64,000 nucleotides of DNA from Saccharospirillum sp043196875 (GTDB lineage: Bacteria > Pseudomonadota > Gammaproteobacteria > Pseudomonadales > Natronospirillaceae): assembly GCF_043196875.1 (NCBI RefSeq), contig NZ_JBEBMX010000003.1, positions 62,001-126,000 of the forward strand. The letters are read 5' to 3'. This document shows positions 26,714 to 33,362 of the stretch, piece after piece. The notes under the pieces are model-generated. The model had not been told where the DNA came from and did no database searches. It was given only the letters and a program-made list of their open reading frames with translations. Both the position numbers and the translations under genes were made by a program. Position 1 is the stretch's first letter; every line of letters starts with the position of its first letter.

Positions 26714-26954
26714 AAAGCGCGTTTCATGTCCGGCGTGCCACTCGGTTGGCTGGGTTAAGCCAAACGGTCGGGGCGATCCTTATTTGACCTGCTCGAAGTG
26801 CGGGCCGTGGAACGGCCGGGGACCGGCGTTCCGTGAGTGGCTGGCCAACATGCCAGCCTTAGCCGAATCAAAACCGGAAGCTGAGCCAGCGCCGGCCGTC
26901 GAGACTGCCGCTACTGAACCACCAAACCCTAACAATTGGCTGGATGACTTATGA
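26706..26954 (+). CDS. Zinc-ribbon protein, candidate late-gene regulator
   Basis: This 82-residue protein has an N-terminal zinc ribbon: CPAC at residues 8-11 and CSKC at 30-33, with 18 residues between the pairs, then a Pro/Glu/Ala-rich tail ending NNWLDDL. PM2 P14 is a small zinc-finger transcription factor that activates the late promoter, so this is a reasonable functional counterpart by fold and position (inference). ATG 26706 has GGGGAGG upstream. It is ATGA-coupled to the next gene. Confidence 0.65.
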   Translation: MSEKRVSCPACHSVGWVKPNGRGDPYLTCSKCGPWNGRGPAFREWLANMPALAESKPEAEPAPAVETAATEPPNPNNWLDDL

Positions 26955-27406
26955 GCGCAGCAGAACAGCGAGACTGGAGCCAGCTAGGCGACGTTGAGGC
27001 GCTGGATCGCCTGGCTGGCTTTGATGGGCGAGGGGGGGCGGAAGCGGCCAATGACAGTTATGCCGAGTTCGACGCGAGGCAACAACAGGGCGGCGGTAGC
27101 TGGCCTTTTGATGCGGTAATCGCTGAAAACGCCATGATTTTTATCGGCGTTGGGTTTTCGGTGGTAGCGAAAAAGCGCGGGCCGCATTGGGCTGTTGAGC
27201 AGGACGACGCGCGCCGGCTTGGGGTTGCTATAGCTCAAGTGGTGCACCGTTATATGCCTGATTTCGACAACGTCGGACCGGTCGGCAATCTGTGCATCGT
27301 TGGTGCAACGATGATCGGACCACGCCTCATGCTGGATGCCATGCAAAGCGGCCAGCGAAAGCAAGAGGATAGAAAAGGGGGTGAGGGTGAGCAGTCGAAT
27401 CAATGA
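26951..27406 (+). CDS. Prophage membrane-associated protein, 151 aa
   Basis: This protein has a soluble acidic N-terminal half and hydrophobic stretches AENAMIFIGVGFSVVA and NLCIVGATMIGPRLMLDAM, suggesting membrane attachment. It directly precedes and slightly overlaps the packaging ATPase gene. It may be a virion or packaging-vertex membrane protein; no family is recognised. Confidence 0.6.
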   Translation: MSAAEQRDWSQLGDVEALDRLAGFDGRGGAEAANDSYAEFDARQQQGGGSWPFDAVIAENAMIFIGVGFSVVAKKRGPHWAVEQDDARRLGVAIAQVVHRYMPDFDNVGPVGNLCIVGATMIGPRLMLDAMQSGQRKQEDRKGGEGEQSNQ

Positions 27407-28004
27407 CCGTTTGCCGGCGGATATCCGGGCGTATTTCGCCGCCAGCGGTGGCGGCAAAACACACAACATGCTGCAGGACTGCAAGCACGATAAGCGGGTT
27501 TTGGCGTTCGATCCGACCGGAGCTCTATCTGCGCAGGGGTTCACCGGCATACAGGACTTTCGCCAGTACGCTAAGGCGGTGCGCAATAGTGGGGTGGTTC
27601 GTCTGGCGTTTGAGGCGGGCGGTTCGGCCAATTTCGCGCTTTGGTGTGAGTTGATGATGGCACAGGCCGATGCGCGGCGACCGACAACGGTTGTCGTTGA
27701 TGAACTCGGCGGTGTGACTACACCCAGCAAGGCGCCAGAGCATTGGCATAACGTGATCAGCCTGGGCCGCAAGTACGGCCTGAAAATCCGTGCAGGCGCT
27801 CAACGGGCGCCGGAAATCGATAAAACTCTGATCGGTAATAAAACTCAGCTTTGGATCGGCTTCCAGTCGCGGGCGGCCGATGCTGAATACTTGGCACGCG
27901 AAACCGATATCCCTGTGGAGGAAATTAAAGCGCTGCGGCCAACTCCACACTATGACGCCATTGTTTTCCGGGGGCGTGATAACTACAGCATCAAGCGGCG
28001 ATGA
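27387..28004 (+). CDS. Packaging ATPase, P9/A32-like (FtsK-HerA superfamily)
   Basis: This 205-residue P-loop NTPase matches the DNA-packaging ATPases of membrane-containing tailless phages. Walker A is AASGGGKTHNM at about residues 18-28, Walker B is TTVVVDEL, and a later polar strand carries AGAQRAPEID. PM2 P9 has the same role and compact size. It lacks the transmembrane segment expected of filamentous-phage Zot proteins. I prefer GTG 27387, with AAGGGGG five bases upstream; ATG 27336 in the same frame would add 17 residues. Confidence 0.78.
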   Translation: MSSRINDRLPADIRAYFAASGGGKTHNMLQDCKHDKRVLAFDPTGALSAQGFTGIQDFRQYAKAVRNSGVVRLAFEAGGSANFALWCELMMAQADARRPTTVVVDELGGVTTPSKAPEHWHNVISLGRKYGLKIRAGAQRAPEIDKTLIGNKTQLWIGFQSRAADAEYLARETDIPVEEIKALRPTPHYDAIVFRGRDNYSIKRR

Positions 28005-28023
28005 ATCTCTTTGGTGATCATTC

Positions 28024-28047
28024 GGGGCTAATCAGCCCCTTTTTTTT
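28024..28047 (+). terminator. Terminator between early and late operons
   Basis: Perfect stem GGGGCT / AGCCCC with loop AATC, followed by eight T, 20 bases after the ATPase stop. Confidence 0.93.
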
Positions 28048-28064
28048 GTCTGAAATTCGGGTAT

Positions 28065-28107
28065 TTCCATACGTACGTACGTACGGAACTGGGGCTGGAC
28101 CTGGGGC
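28065..28107. promoter_or_regulatory. Late-operon control site: (TACG)4 palindrome and paired repeats
   Basis: A 24-bp dyad at 28065-28088 consists of TTCC and GGAA arms around (TACG)4, with one mismatched pair. It is followed by CTGGGGC at 28089 and again at 28101. It lies between the early terminator and the first late gene, where no good -35/-10 pair is visible, as expected of an activator-dependent late promoter. Confidence 0.55.
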
Positions 28108-28168
28108 GGAAGCGTCGTCTGCAATAGCGGCCTGACTGAACAACCGGGAAACCGACCGAGGAACGACG

Positions 28169-28288
28169 ATGAACAAGGGCACTCAAAAGGCCATTTTTAT
28201 CTCTGCAGCCACTGCCGCTTTGGTGGTGTGGGCAGCCAATAACGTTGACGCAGTTTCTGACGTTCTGGGCGATAAAGGCTGGTTCTGA
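28169..28288 (+). CDS. 39-aa single-span membrane peptide
   Basis: This is the first late gene: ATG 28169, with GAGGA six bases upstream. The product begins MNKGTQKAIF and contains one hydrophobic stretch (IFISAATAALVVWAAN), ending DVLGDKGWF. PM2-type virions contain several tiny membrane proteins, so this is probably a virion membrane component. Confidence 0.6.
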   Translation: MNKGTQKAIFISAATAALVVWAANNVDAVSDVLGDKGWF

Positions 28289-28338
28289 TCGGGCATTGAG
28301 CCAGAAGAATGAGCGAATTCACTAACGGAGTGTGAGCA

Positions 28339-29184
28339 ATGCAACATCCGATCAAACTTGAATCCTTTAGCGCTGTGGGTCCGGGCTCTACTGCCAACCT
28401 GGTATTGGCAACTGGCCTGACTTACGACGCGATTTATATCGAAACCAACCTGGCACCGGCTGAAATTCTGGGCGTTAAGCTGGAACTGAACGCCGAAGAG
28501 ATTTTCAACCTTACCGGTGCTGAACTGGTCATGCTGGATCAATTCGACGAAGTCGAAACCAGCTTTGCTGGTCCTACTTACCGCTACAACCTGCCGCTGC
28601 AATTCGAGTCTGCCGTTTTGGCCGACACTCAGCGCACGTTGTCGCTGGCGTTGGGTCCGGGCGATAACTGCGTTTTGAACGTCGATATCGCAAGTGGCAC
28701 AAGTCCTGTGCTGTCGGCATTTGCCGAAACCGGCGCAGACCGTGGCAAGCGCGAATTGGTGCGCAAGTTTGAGCGCTACACCGTGCCTGTGGCTGCCGCT
28801 GGTACCACTGAGTTTTTCAGCATGAACAAAGGCAGCCGGGTTATCCGTATGCACTTTGATTCGGCTGATATGGAAGGCCTCGAAATTGTTCGCGACCGCC
28901 TGAAACTCTACGAGCTGGACAAAGCTCGCAACGACTTCTTGTTGCAGCGCGCAGGCAAAACGCCTCAGACCGGGTATTACCATTTCGATCCGACTAAGCG
29001 CGGCTTTCCAATCATCGACAGTTTCAGCACTCAGGCTCAAAACCTGGTGTTTAAGTTGTCGATGGCTGATGGCGGTAACGTGCCGGTACTGGTCGAACGT
29101 CTCTATCCGATGCCGTTTAACTGGAGCCAGGGCGCAGCAACCAGCGTCCCGACTCGCAAGCGTCGGACAATCGGCCGGGGTTAA
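28339..29184 (+). CDS. Major capsid protein, PM2 P2-like double jelly roll
   Basis: This 281-residue protein is close in length to PM2 P2 (269). From memory of P2, the pattern matches: a polar N-terminus, then G-x-TY-x-x-I followed by PAEILGVKLELNAEEIF, and in the C-terminal half a helix before NDFLLQRAGK and a final strand ending VLVERLY. P2 forms pseudo-hexagonal trimers from two stacked jelly rolls. The strong ribosome site (GGAGTGTGA) and leading place in the late operon suit the most abundant virion protein. Confidence 0.75.
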   Translation: MQHPIKLESFSAVGPGSTANLVLATGLTYDAIYIETNLAPAEILGVKLELNAEEIFNLTGAELVMLDQFDEVETSFAGPTYRYNLPLQFESAVLADTQRTLSLALGPGDNCVLNVDIASGTSPVLSAFAETGADRGKRELVRKFERYTVPVAAAGTTEFFSMNKGSRVIRMHFDSADMEGLEIVRDRLKLYELDKARNDFLLQRAGKTPQTGYYHFDPTKRGFPIIDSFSTQAQNLVFKLSMADGGNVPVLVERLYPMPFNWSQGAATSVPTRKRRTIGRG

Positions 29185-29187
29185 ACC

Positions 29188-29496
29188 ATGGCAACTGATG
29201 CAGGGGGCGGCGGTGCCGCCTCAACTCAAACCGGCGGAAGGGTAGAAGGCATGAGCTTATGGCAGCAAGTCGGCGGTTGGTATGACAACGCGACCGACTA
29301 TGTAGGCGGCGGCATCGAGAACGTTAAAGAATGGTTCACCGGTGACGACGAACAAAACGCCGCTGATGAATCCGCGATTCCGGGCAGTAATGGCCAGACC
29401 GGCGCCGGCCAGACGGGTGGCAGTCCTGTGAATTGGACGGCTGCCAGCGTGTTGGTGGGTGCTGCCGGCCTGGTTATGACCCTGCTGAAAAAGTAG
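29188..29496 (+). CDS. Late membrane protein, 102 aa
   Basis: This has a Gly-rich N-terminus, a polar middle (SLWQQVGGWYDNATDYVGGG) and a C-terminal transmembrane span (AASVLVGAAGLVMTLL) ending KK. ATG 29251 is an alternative start with a better ribosome site. It is likely a virion membrane-associated protein. Confidence 0.55.
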   Translation: MATDAGGGGAASTQTGGRVEGMSLWQQVGGWYDNATDYVGGGIENVKEWFTGDDEQNAADESAIPGSNGQTGAGQTGGSPVNWTAASVLVGAAGLVMTLLKK

Positions 29497-29504
29497 GGGG
29501 CACT

Positions 29505-29651
29505 GTGCCAATTCCTTTCATTTGGGCGGCGGGGCTGTTCGTCGCGGGCTTTGGCGTCGGTGGCTACACCTTCGCCGGAATCGGGAAAAACGTTCTGATC
29601 CTGGGCGCGCTGGGCGTTGGGGTTTATGCCTATGCAAAAGCAAAAGGGTGA
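29505..29651 (+). CDS. 48-aa hydrophobic membrane peptide
   Basis: GTG 29505 follows AGGGGG closely. The product is almost entirely hydrophobic (FIWAAGLFVAGFGVGG and NVLILGALGVGVYAYA), so it spans the membrane once or twice. It fits the small virion membrane proteins of PM2-like phages. Confidence 0.55.
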   Translation: MPIPFIWAAGLFVAGFGVGGYTFAGIGKNVLILGALGVGVYAYAKAKG

Positions 29652-29655
29652 ATCT

Positions 29656-29859
29656 ATGGGGGCTGGTAGCAGCTTTTTAGGCGGTGATGGTTGGAACCTG
29701 TCAGCCGGCGACAAGCGGGGCGATACCGCTAACGATTCGGCTACTGGCAGTTTCGGCGGCGTGACATTCAACCGCGGGGGCGATGGCATCACTATGCCCG
29801 CTCTTATCGGAATCGCCGGTATTGTCATGGGTGGCCTGTTCCTTATGAGCCGTCATTAA
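29656..29859 (+). CDS. 67-aa membrane protein with C-terminal span
   Basis: ATG 29656 is preceded by AAGGGTGA. A Gly/Asp-rich polar part (FLGGDGWNLSAGDKRGD) precedes MPALIGIAGIVMGGLFLMSRH-type hydrophobic sequence at the C-terminus. Its design parallels the neighbouring late proteins. Confidence 0.55.
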   Translation: MGAGSSFLGGDGWNLSAGDKRGDTANDSATGSFGGVTFNRGGDGITMPALIGIAGIVMGGLFLMSRH

Positions 29860-29868
29860 GGAGGCCGC

Positions 29869-30330
29869 ATGGGTCTGAACATTTTTGGTAGTTCCAAAGG
29901 CGATAGCAGCACTACAAACGACTACCGCCAGGACAACAGCACAAGCATTCAAGAAGGCGATTTAAGCGAGGGTGCTATTCGTGCTGACGGTGACGTAACT
30001 GTCACAGATGGTGGCGCTTTTGATCTAGTGGAAACCACCGCTAAAGAGTCGCTAAACCTGGCTGGTGACTTGGGCAGTCAGGCCTTTGACCTGAGCCGTG
30101 ATCAAACAAATAGCGCTTTGAATTTTGGGCGCGACGCACTGGGGTTCGCATCCGATAACGCCGCCGACACGTTCAACGCTATCAGCGAGAACAACCGGCG
30201 CACTTATGACTTGATCGAGCGTGCAACCAATGATGGCGCCCTGGTGGCGGACACCGTGAACACCAGCACTCGTAACATGCTGGTGGCGCTGGTCGCTGCC
30301 GTGGGCCTTTTTGCCTGGAGTCGCCGTTAA
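29869..30330 (+). CDS. Late membrane protein, 153 aa
   Basis: A perfect AAGGAGG lies before ATG 29869. The body is hydrophilic and repetitive in pattern (NLAGDLGSQAFDLSRDQTNSA, then GRDALGFASDNAADTFNA), suggesting a long helix. The C-terminal LVALVAAVGLFAWSRR is a membrane span. It may connect capsid and membrane. Confidence 0.6.
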   Translation: MGLNIFGSSKGDSSTTNDYRQDNSTSIQEGDLSEGAIRADGDVTVTDGGAFDLVETTAKESLNLAGDLGSQAFDLSRDQTNSALNFGRDALGFASDNAADTFNAISENNRRTYDLIERATNDGALVADTVNTSTRNMLVALVAAVGLFAWSRR

Positions 30331-30884
30331 TGAAGCCAAACACAATTACGCTGGAAGTGGGGCAGTCTCAGAACATTGGCGGAAAATTGCGCCGATTGAA
30401 GTTGATCGATGCTGATGGACCGGTTTTGATTAGGACGCCTACCGAGATCGCGCCGCTTGAACTAGGTGAGACTCTTACGCTGGAAAGTGCCAGTGATCGT
30501 ACTGAAATCATCAATCAGCACACGGCCAACAATACGCTACGTCTGTTAGTAATTAGCTCAGGTGAAGGTGATATATCTAGTCCTTCGTCTTCTGTGGCAA
30601 TCAACAACCAGCCCAGCGTGAAAGTTTTGCCCGCTTCCTCGTTCCCTGGGCTTGCGCCTGTGGAGTTCGATGGTTCGCCGCAAGTAATGCCGGGCAATCC
30701 TGATCGAAAGGAGTTGCTTGTGGTTGCGGCCGAGGAAAATCAGGGTCGTGTGTGGATCGGCTCGACTGACGGCACTACCGGAATTCCGTTGAAGCCCGAG
30801 GGCACTTTTACGACTGATGTTGTTGGCGATATTCAGGTGTTTGGTATGTCCGGCGACAAGCTCTATTTAGCGGAAAAGGTGTAA
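30330..30884 (+). CDS. Late beta-rich protein, 184 aa (possible vertex protein)
   Basis: This is coupled by TAATG to the preceding gene. The sequence is rich in Thr, Val, Leu and Pro with short alternating strands (KLRRLKLIDADGPVLIRTP, then GDIQVFGMSGDKLYLAEKV) and no membrane span. Such a profile fits a vertex or penton protein; the assignment rests on position and composition only. Confidence 0.5.
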   Translation: MKPNTITLEVGQSQNIGGKLRRLKLIDADGPVLIRTPTEIAPLELGETLTLESASDRTEIINQHTANNTLRLLVISSGEGDISSPSSSVAINNQPSVKVLPASSFPGLAPVEFDGSPQVMPGNPDRKELLVVAAEENQGRVWIGSTDGTTGIPLKPEGTFTTDVVGDIQVFGMSGDKLYLAEKV

Positions 30885-30887
30885 CCA

Positions 30888-31289
30888 ATGTCTCAGTTGA
30901 TGGTGCCACCACCAAAACCGGCAGTGATCACACGGCATCCGGCTGCATACGGCGGTGGCGGCTTTGGCGCTGGTGTTTTTTCTTTCTGCCAATTTGGGCG
31001 AATGATCGTCATTCAGTATTCCGGGCATAGCGACATGGGCTTTTCATTATCCACTCTAAAAGCCAGCGGAATTATCCCGGTAGGGATGCGGCCTGAAGCA
31101 GAAACGATTGCTGGCATGTTTTCCATTGAGCATTTCGGGCAGACGTATGACAACAAGCGCGTTGTCTGCACGATCTATCCGAATGGTGATATTCGACTGA
31201 ATATCTATCGAGAGGAAGACTTCAGAGAAAGCGATATGGACGGCGTGGATATGCCCGCATTTAGTTTTTCGTATTTGGCAGCGTCATGA
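30888..31289 (+). CDS. Late protein, 133 aa (possible spike or receptor-binding)
   Basis: A Pro-rich start precedes a Gly-rich loop (AAYGGGGFGAGVF) and beta-like sequence with several aromatic residues, ending FSFSYLAAS. PM2 has a single vertex spike P1 of about 335 residues; this gene and the one before it may together fill that role. No sequence family is recognised. Confidence 0.45.
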   Translation: MSQLMVPPPKPAVITRHPAAYGGGGFGAGVFSFCQFGRMIVIQYSGHSDMGFSLSTLKASGIIPVGMRPEAETIAGMFSIEHFGQTYDNKRVVCTIYPNGDIRLNIYREEDFRESDMDGVDMPAFSFSYLAAS

Positions 31290-31786
31290 AACCAGTTCAC
31301 GTGCTGGGCGGCTTGGTGGCTGCCTACGCGGTCGCCTGGAAATGGAAGGAACAAACAGTGAAGTTGCGATATTTCAAACCGTCCGAGTTCGGCCAGTGGT
31401 GGCCGCTGATGGATGCGGACCTGTTGCGCGGCCTGGATGAGTTTCGGCATCGCCTGGGGCGTGCCGTGCTGATAAGCCCGGCTATCGGTGCTTTGGGTCG
31501 TCCGGGTGCTGGCGACTCAATGCACAACGTCGCCAAATGGGGCCAGGTTCGGGCCGCTGACGTGATCATTCCAGGTGCAACCAAGGCCGACTTGCCAGGT
31601 TTTTATCAGGTAGCGCGTGAAATTGGCGTTTTTGGTGGGATAGGGGTTTATCCGGATTGGGAACCTTGGCCAGGTCTGCATTTAGACACGCGCGACCGCG
31701 ATCCGGCAGAACCAGCAACCTGGGCCGGTCTCAAAGATGCTAGCGGCGAACAATTCTATACGGGGGTTAATCAGGCATGGGCGTGA
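31286..31786 (+). CDS. Endolysin-like M15-family peptidase
   Basis: This 166-residue protein has an N-terminal hydrophobic anchor (VLGGLVAAYAVAW) and an M15-type zinc site. Candidate ligands are H80 and D92 in SMHNVAKWGQVRAADVI and H132 in GLHLD; GGIGVY precedes the last, as in D-Ala-D-Ala carboxypeptidase-like endolysins. It would cut peptidoglycan at lysis or entry. It overlaps its neighbours by four and ten bases. Confidence 0.7.
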   Translation: MKPVHVLGGLVAAYAVAWKWKEQTVKLRYFKPSEFGQWWPLMDADLLRGLDEFRHRLGRAVLISPAIGALGRPGAGDSMHNVAKWGQVRAADVIIPGATKADLPGFYQVAREIGVFGGIGVYPDWEPWPGLHLDTRDRDPAEPATWAGLKDASGEQFYTGVNQAWA

Positions 31787-31992
31787 TCAAGAAAATTGGC
31801 GGCATCGTCGCCAAGCTGCGCGGCAAAGCGCTTAAGGTCGCAGTGACGGCAGTCGTAACGCTGGGTTGTATGGTTCTGAGCGTGAATCTTCCTGAGCCAA
31901 CCAAGCAGGCCATCGTTAGCGGCTCAGTCGTGGTGATCGAGGCGTTTCTGTCGACCGACGATGCGAGCATCGAGCCAGGCGGGTCCGAATAG
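31777..31992 (+). CDS. Holin-like membrane protein, 71 aa
   Basis: A basic N-terminus (MGVIKKIGGIVAKLRGKALK) is followed by a transmembrane span (VAVTAVVTLGCMVLSV) and a second hydrophobic stretch (AIVSGSVVVIEAFL), ending in an acidic tail. It overlaps the endolysin gene by ten bases. Size, topology and position fit a holin, inferred from layout only. Confidence 0.5.
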   Translation: MGVIKKIGGIVAKLRGKALKVAVTAVVTLGCMVLSVNLPEPTKQAIVSGSVVVIEAFLSTDDASIEPGGSE

Positions 31993-32202
31993 ATGCCGCA
32001 AGCAGTAACTAAGATCAGCAACCATGCCGCGTCAGTGTTTTCTGGCGCGACGTTGGCCGCTGTTCTGTGGTTTGGGCAGACAGTCGTTGAACTGGATAAG
32101 CAACAGGCGTTGTTGATTTACCGTGTCGACGTCCTCGAGCAGCGCGCCGGCCAGGAAATCGAAACGCCATCACACCTTACAAAACTGGGAGCAACTCTGT
32201 GA
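31993..32202 (+). CDS. Small lysis-cassette-like membrane protein, 69 aa
   Basis: This begins directly after the previous stop. One N-terminal transmembrane span (VFSGATLAAVLWFGQTVV) precedes a helix (LDKQQALLIYRVDVLEQRAG). The layout resembles a holin partner or an inner-membrane spanin, but no family is recognised. Confidence 0.45.
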   Translation: MPQAVTKISNHAASVFSGATLAAVLWFGQTVVELDKQQALLIYRVDVLEQRAGQEIETPSHLTKLGATL

Positions 32203-32294
32203 ACGCAGGACGAACCAAAAGCGGCAAATTTAAAAAGGGTTATCGGCTAACCAAGGGTGGCCGGGTCGTGAAGGCAAAGAAAAAGAGGCGTTAA
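32199..32294 (+). CDS. 31-aa highly basic peptide, likely DNA-binding
   Basis: GTG 32199 overlaps the previous stop. The product, starting VNAGRTKSGKFKKGYR and ending KAKKKRR, has 14 Lys or Arg among 31 residues and no hydrophobic segment. Tiny basic peptides such as phiX174 J neutralise packaged DNA, and that is a fair guess here. It is the last gene of the late operon. Confidence 0.5.
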   Translation: MNAGRTKSGKFKKGYRLTKGGRVVKAKKKRR

Positions 32295-32797
32295 GCGCTT
32301 TGGTGTAGTCTTTGAATGACTCTGGTTGCTTTTGGGTGATCTGAGAAAGTGTGGTGTGCGAACACATAGATCGGGCGCCCTGGTGCTTTTTCCAATAACC
32401 AGTCAATATAAATTTGACCACTCCAGTAATCCCCAGGTTGAAGCAGAACGGGTAGTTTCGCAGTAGTTAGAGTAAATGGAGTTCGCCATGGGAGTGATGC
32501 GATCGGATTTCTTTTTCTAAATTTAGCAAGTCTATTTTGATAGCTTTTTATCGATATATGTCTAACAGTTGTAGACAACTGCCCTCTATTAGTAATGGTG
32601 ACCATAAGGCCATACTTTGGATTCTGATCTCTTTCTGAGTGTTCGATTTCTTCGAATTCGGCTACCCGGATAACTATTTTAGGTTGAGGTGCTATTTTAG
32701 ATTGCCAATACATAACTGGGATAACTACGACCGCAGCTAATGTGGCTATGATTGGTAGCGCAGAAACAATGAAGCCCATCAGTTTTTCCAAAAACAT
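32291..32797 (-). CDS. AT-rich cargo gene: membrane-anchored protein, 168 aa
   Basis: This is transcribed against the late operon at the prophage right end and is clearly richer in A and T than its neighbours. It has an N-terminal membrane segment (GFIVSALPIIATLAAVVVIP) and a beta-rich soluble domain (IVIRVAEFEEIEHSERD, VTITNRGQLSTTVRHISI, LPVLLQPGDYWSGQIYID), like an Ig-type fold. The position suggests a moron that helps the lysogen, for example by blocking superinfection. Function is unknown. Confidence 0.6.
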   Translation of the reverse strand: MFLEKLMGFIVSALPIIATLAAVVVIPVMYWQSKIAPQPKIVIRVAEFEEIEHSERDQNPKYGLMVTITNRGQLSTTVRHISIKSYQNRLAKFRKRNPIASLPWRTPFTLTTAKLPVLLQPGDYWSGQIYIDWLLEKAPGRPIYVFAHHTFSDHPKATRVIQRLHQSA

Positions 32798-32888
32798 TTA
32801 GTAAATATTGATCTAAAAAAAATCAATTTCACATATTGACAGTTCAAAAAACAAACAACAAGCAAGCTATGCCCGTTACTCTCAGCTT

Positions 32889-32916
32889 GCATCCCTATTT
32901 TATCCTGTAATAAAGA
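32889..32916 (+). repeat. attR candidate
   Basis: This is the right copy of the 28-bp direct repeat, identical over its last 17 bases (32900-32916) to attL. Only here does the core continue into the palindromic second arm ATTACAGGA, implying that the intact bacterial site contained the full dyad. Confidence 0.65.
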
Positions 32917-32940
32917 TTACAGGAAATAGTGAAAGTATAG

Positions 32941-33162
32941 ATATCTGCCCTCCACACAACGACTAACCAAGTTGCTTCTTTTATATCAGTTGATCAGGTT
33001 CTCTGTGCTCAGGATGTTTATGAGCCCTACATTCCAAGTTCATTCACGCAGATTAAGCATCAATGGTTTGCTGCAGTAAAAACCGAAAAATTCGCGCGAG
33101 ATATTTGCTCAGGTTTAACTGAGACGGCGCTATACACAGCACCGGTTGCAACTAGTCATTAA
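32941..33162 (+). pseudogene. Possible gene remnant beside attR
   Basis: A 73-codon open frame without any usual start codon includes DVYEPYIPSSFTQIKHQW and KFARDICSGLTETALYTAP. The residue mix looks protein-like, but no family is recognised and it could be chance. Confidence 0.2.
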
Positions 33163-33362
33163 TGAAGCGGTAGCTGGTAAGCCAGCTGGTTGGAGCTAGT
33201 GTGTGACGAGCAGTCTTTGACTTAAGCGGTTAAGCGCGACACTGGCCTTAGGGGATTTCTTCTAGCTTTAATAGCCTTAAATCCGACTGATTAAGCCGAC
33301 TGGCTCCGGTTGTCCGCCGGCCATACATAGGCCATAGCCAGCGTACTCTAAATCGATTTGTC

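Larger units (their letters stand above)
22391..32916. mobile_element. Corticovirus (PM2)-like tailless prophage
   Basis: A 10.5-kb element lies between 28-bp imperfect direct repeats. It contains a divergent repressor, an early operon with a gpA/P12-type replication initiator, a zinc ribbon and a packaging ATPase, then a terminator and a late operon with a PM2 P2-like capsid protein, small membrane proteins and lysis genes. Length and gene set match PM2 (about 10 kb, circular dsDNA, internal membrane). No tail genes, portal, terminase or integrase are present. All main genes are open, so it may be intact. Confidence 0.82.
32798..33362. other. 565-base AT-rich intergenic region containing attR
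   Basis: This region holds the right att repeat (32889-32916) and a perfect inverted repeat at 32903-32924 (arms TCCTGTAAT and ATTACAGGA around AAAG). An open frame at 32941-33162 lacks a start codon. I find no tRNA or clear terminator. The end of the region may hold the termination signal of the arsenic operon, but no stem with a T-run is visible. Confidence 0.4.

Noticed and set aside
27387..28004. Zot-like filamentous phage assembly protein
   Set aside because: No transmembrane segment or Zot C-terminal domain, and the neighbouring capsid protein is of the tailless membrane-phage type.
32565..32580. CAGTTGTAGACAACTG inverted repeat in the cargo gene
   Set aside because: It contains GTAGAC but not the TCTAC-N3-GTAGA layout; it is in a coding region of biased composition.
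32905..32922. CTGT...ACAG at attR as a LexA box
   Set aside because: The spacer is ten bases; LexA boxes need eight.
33170..33240. Possible tRNA or small RNA with a GCTGG/CCAGC hairpin
   Set aside because: No cloverleaf, anticodon arm or T-loop consensus could be fitted.
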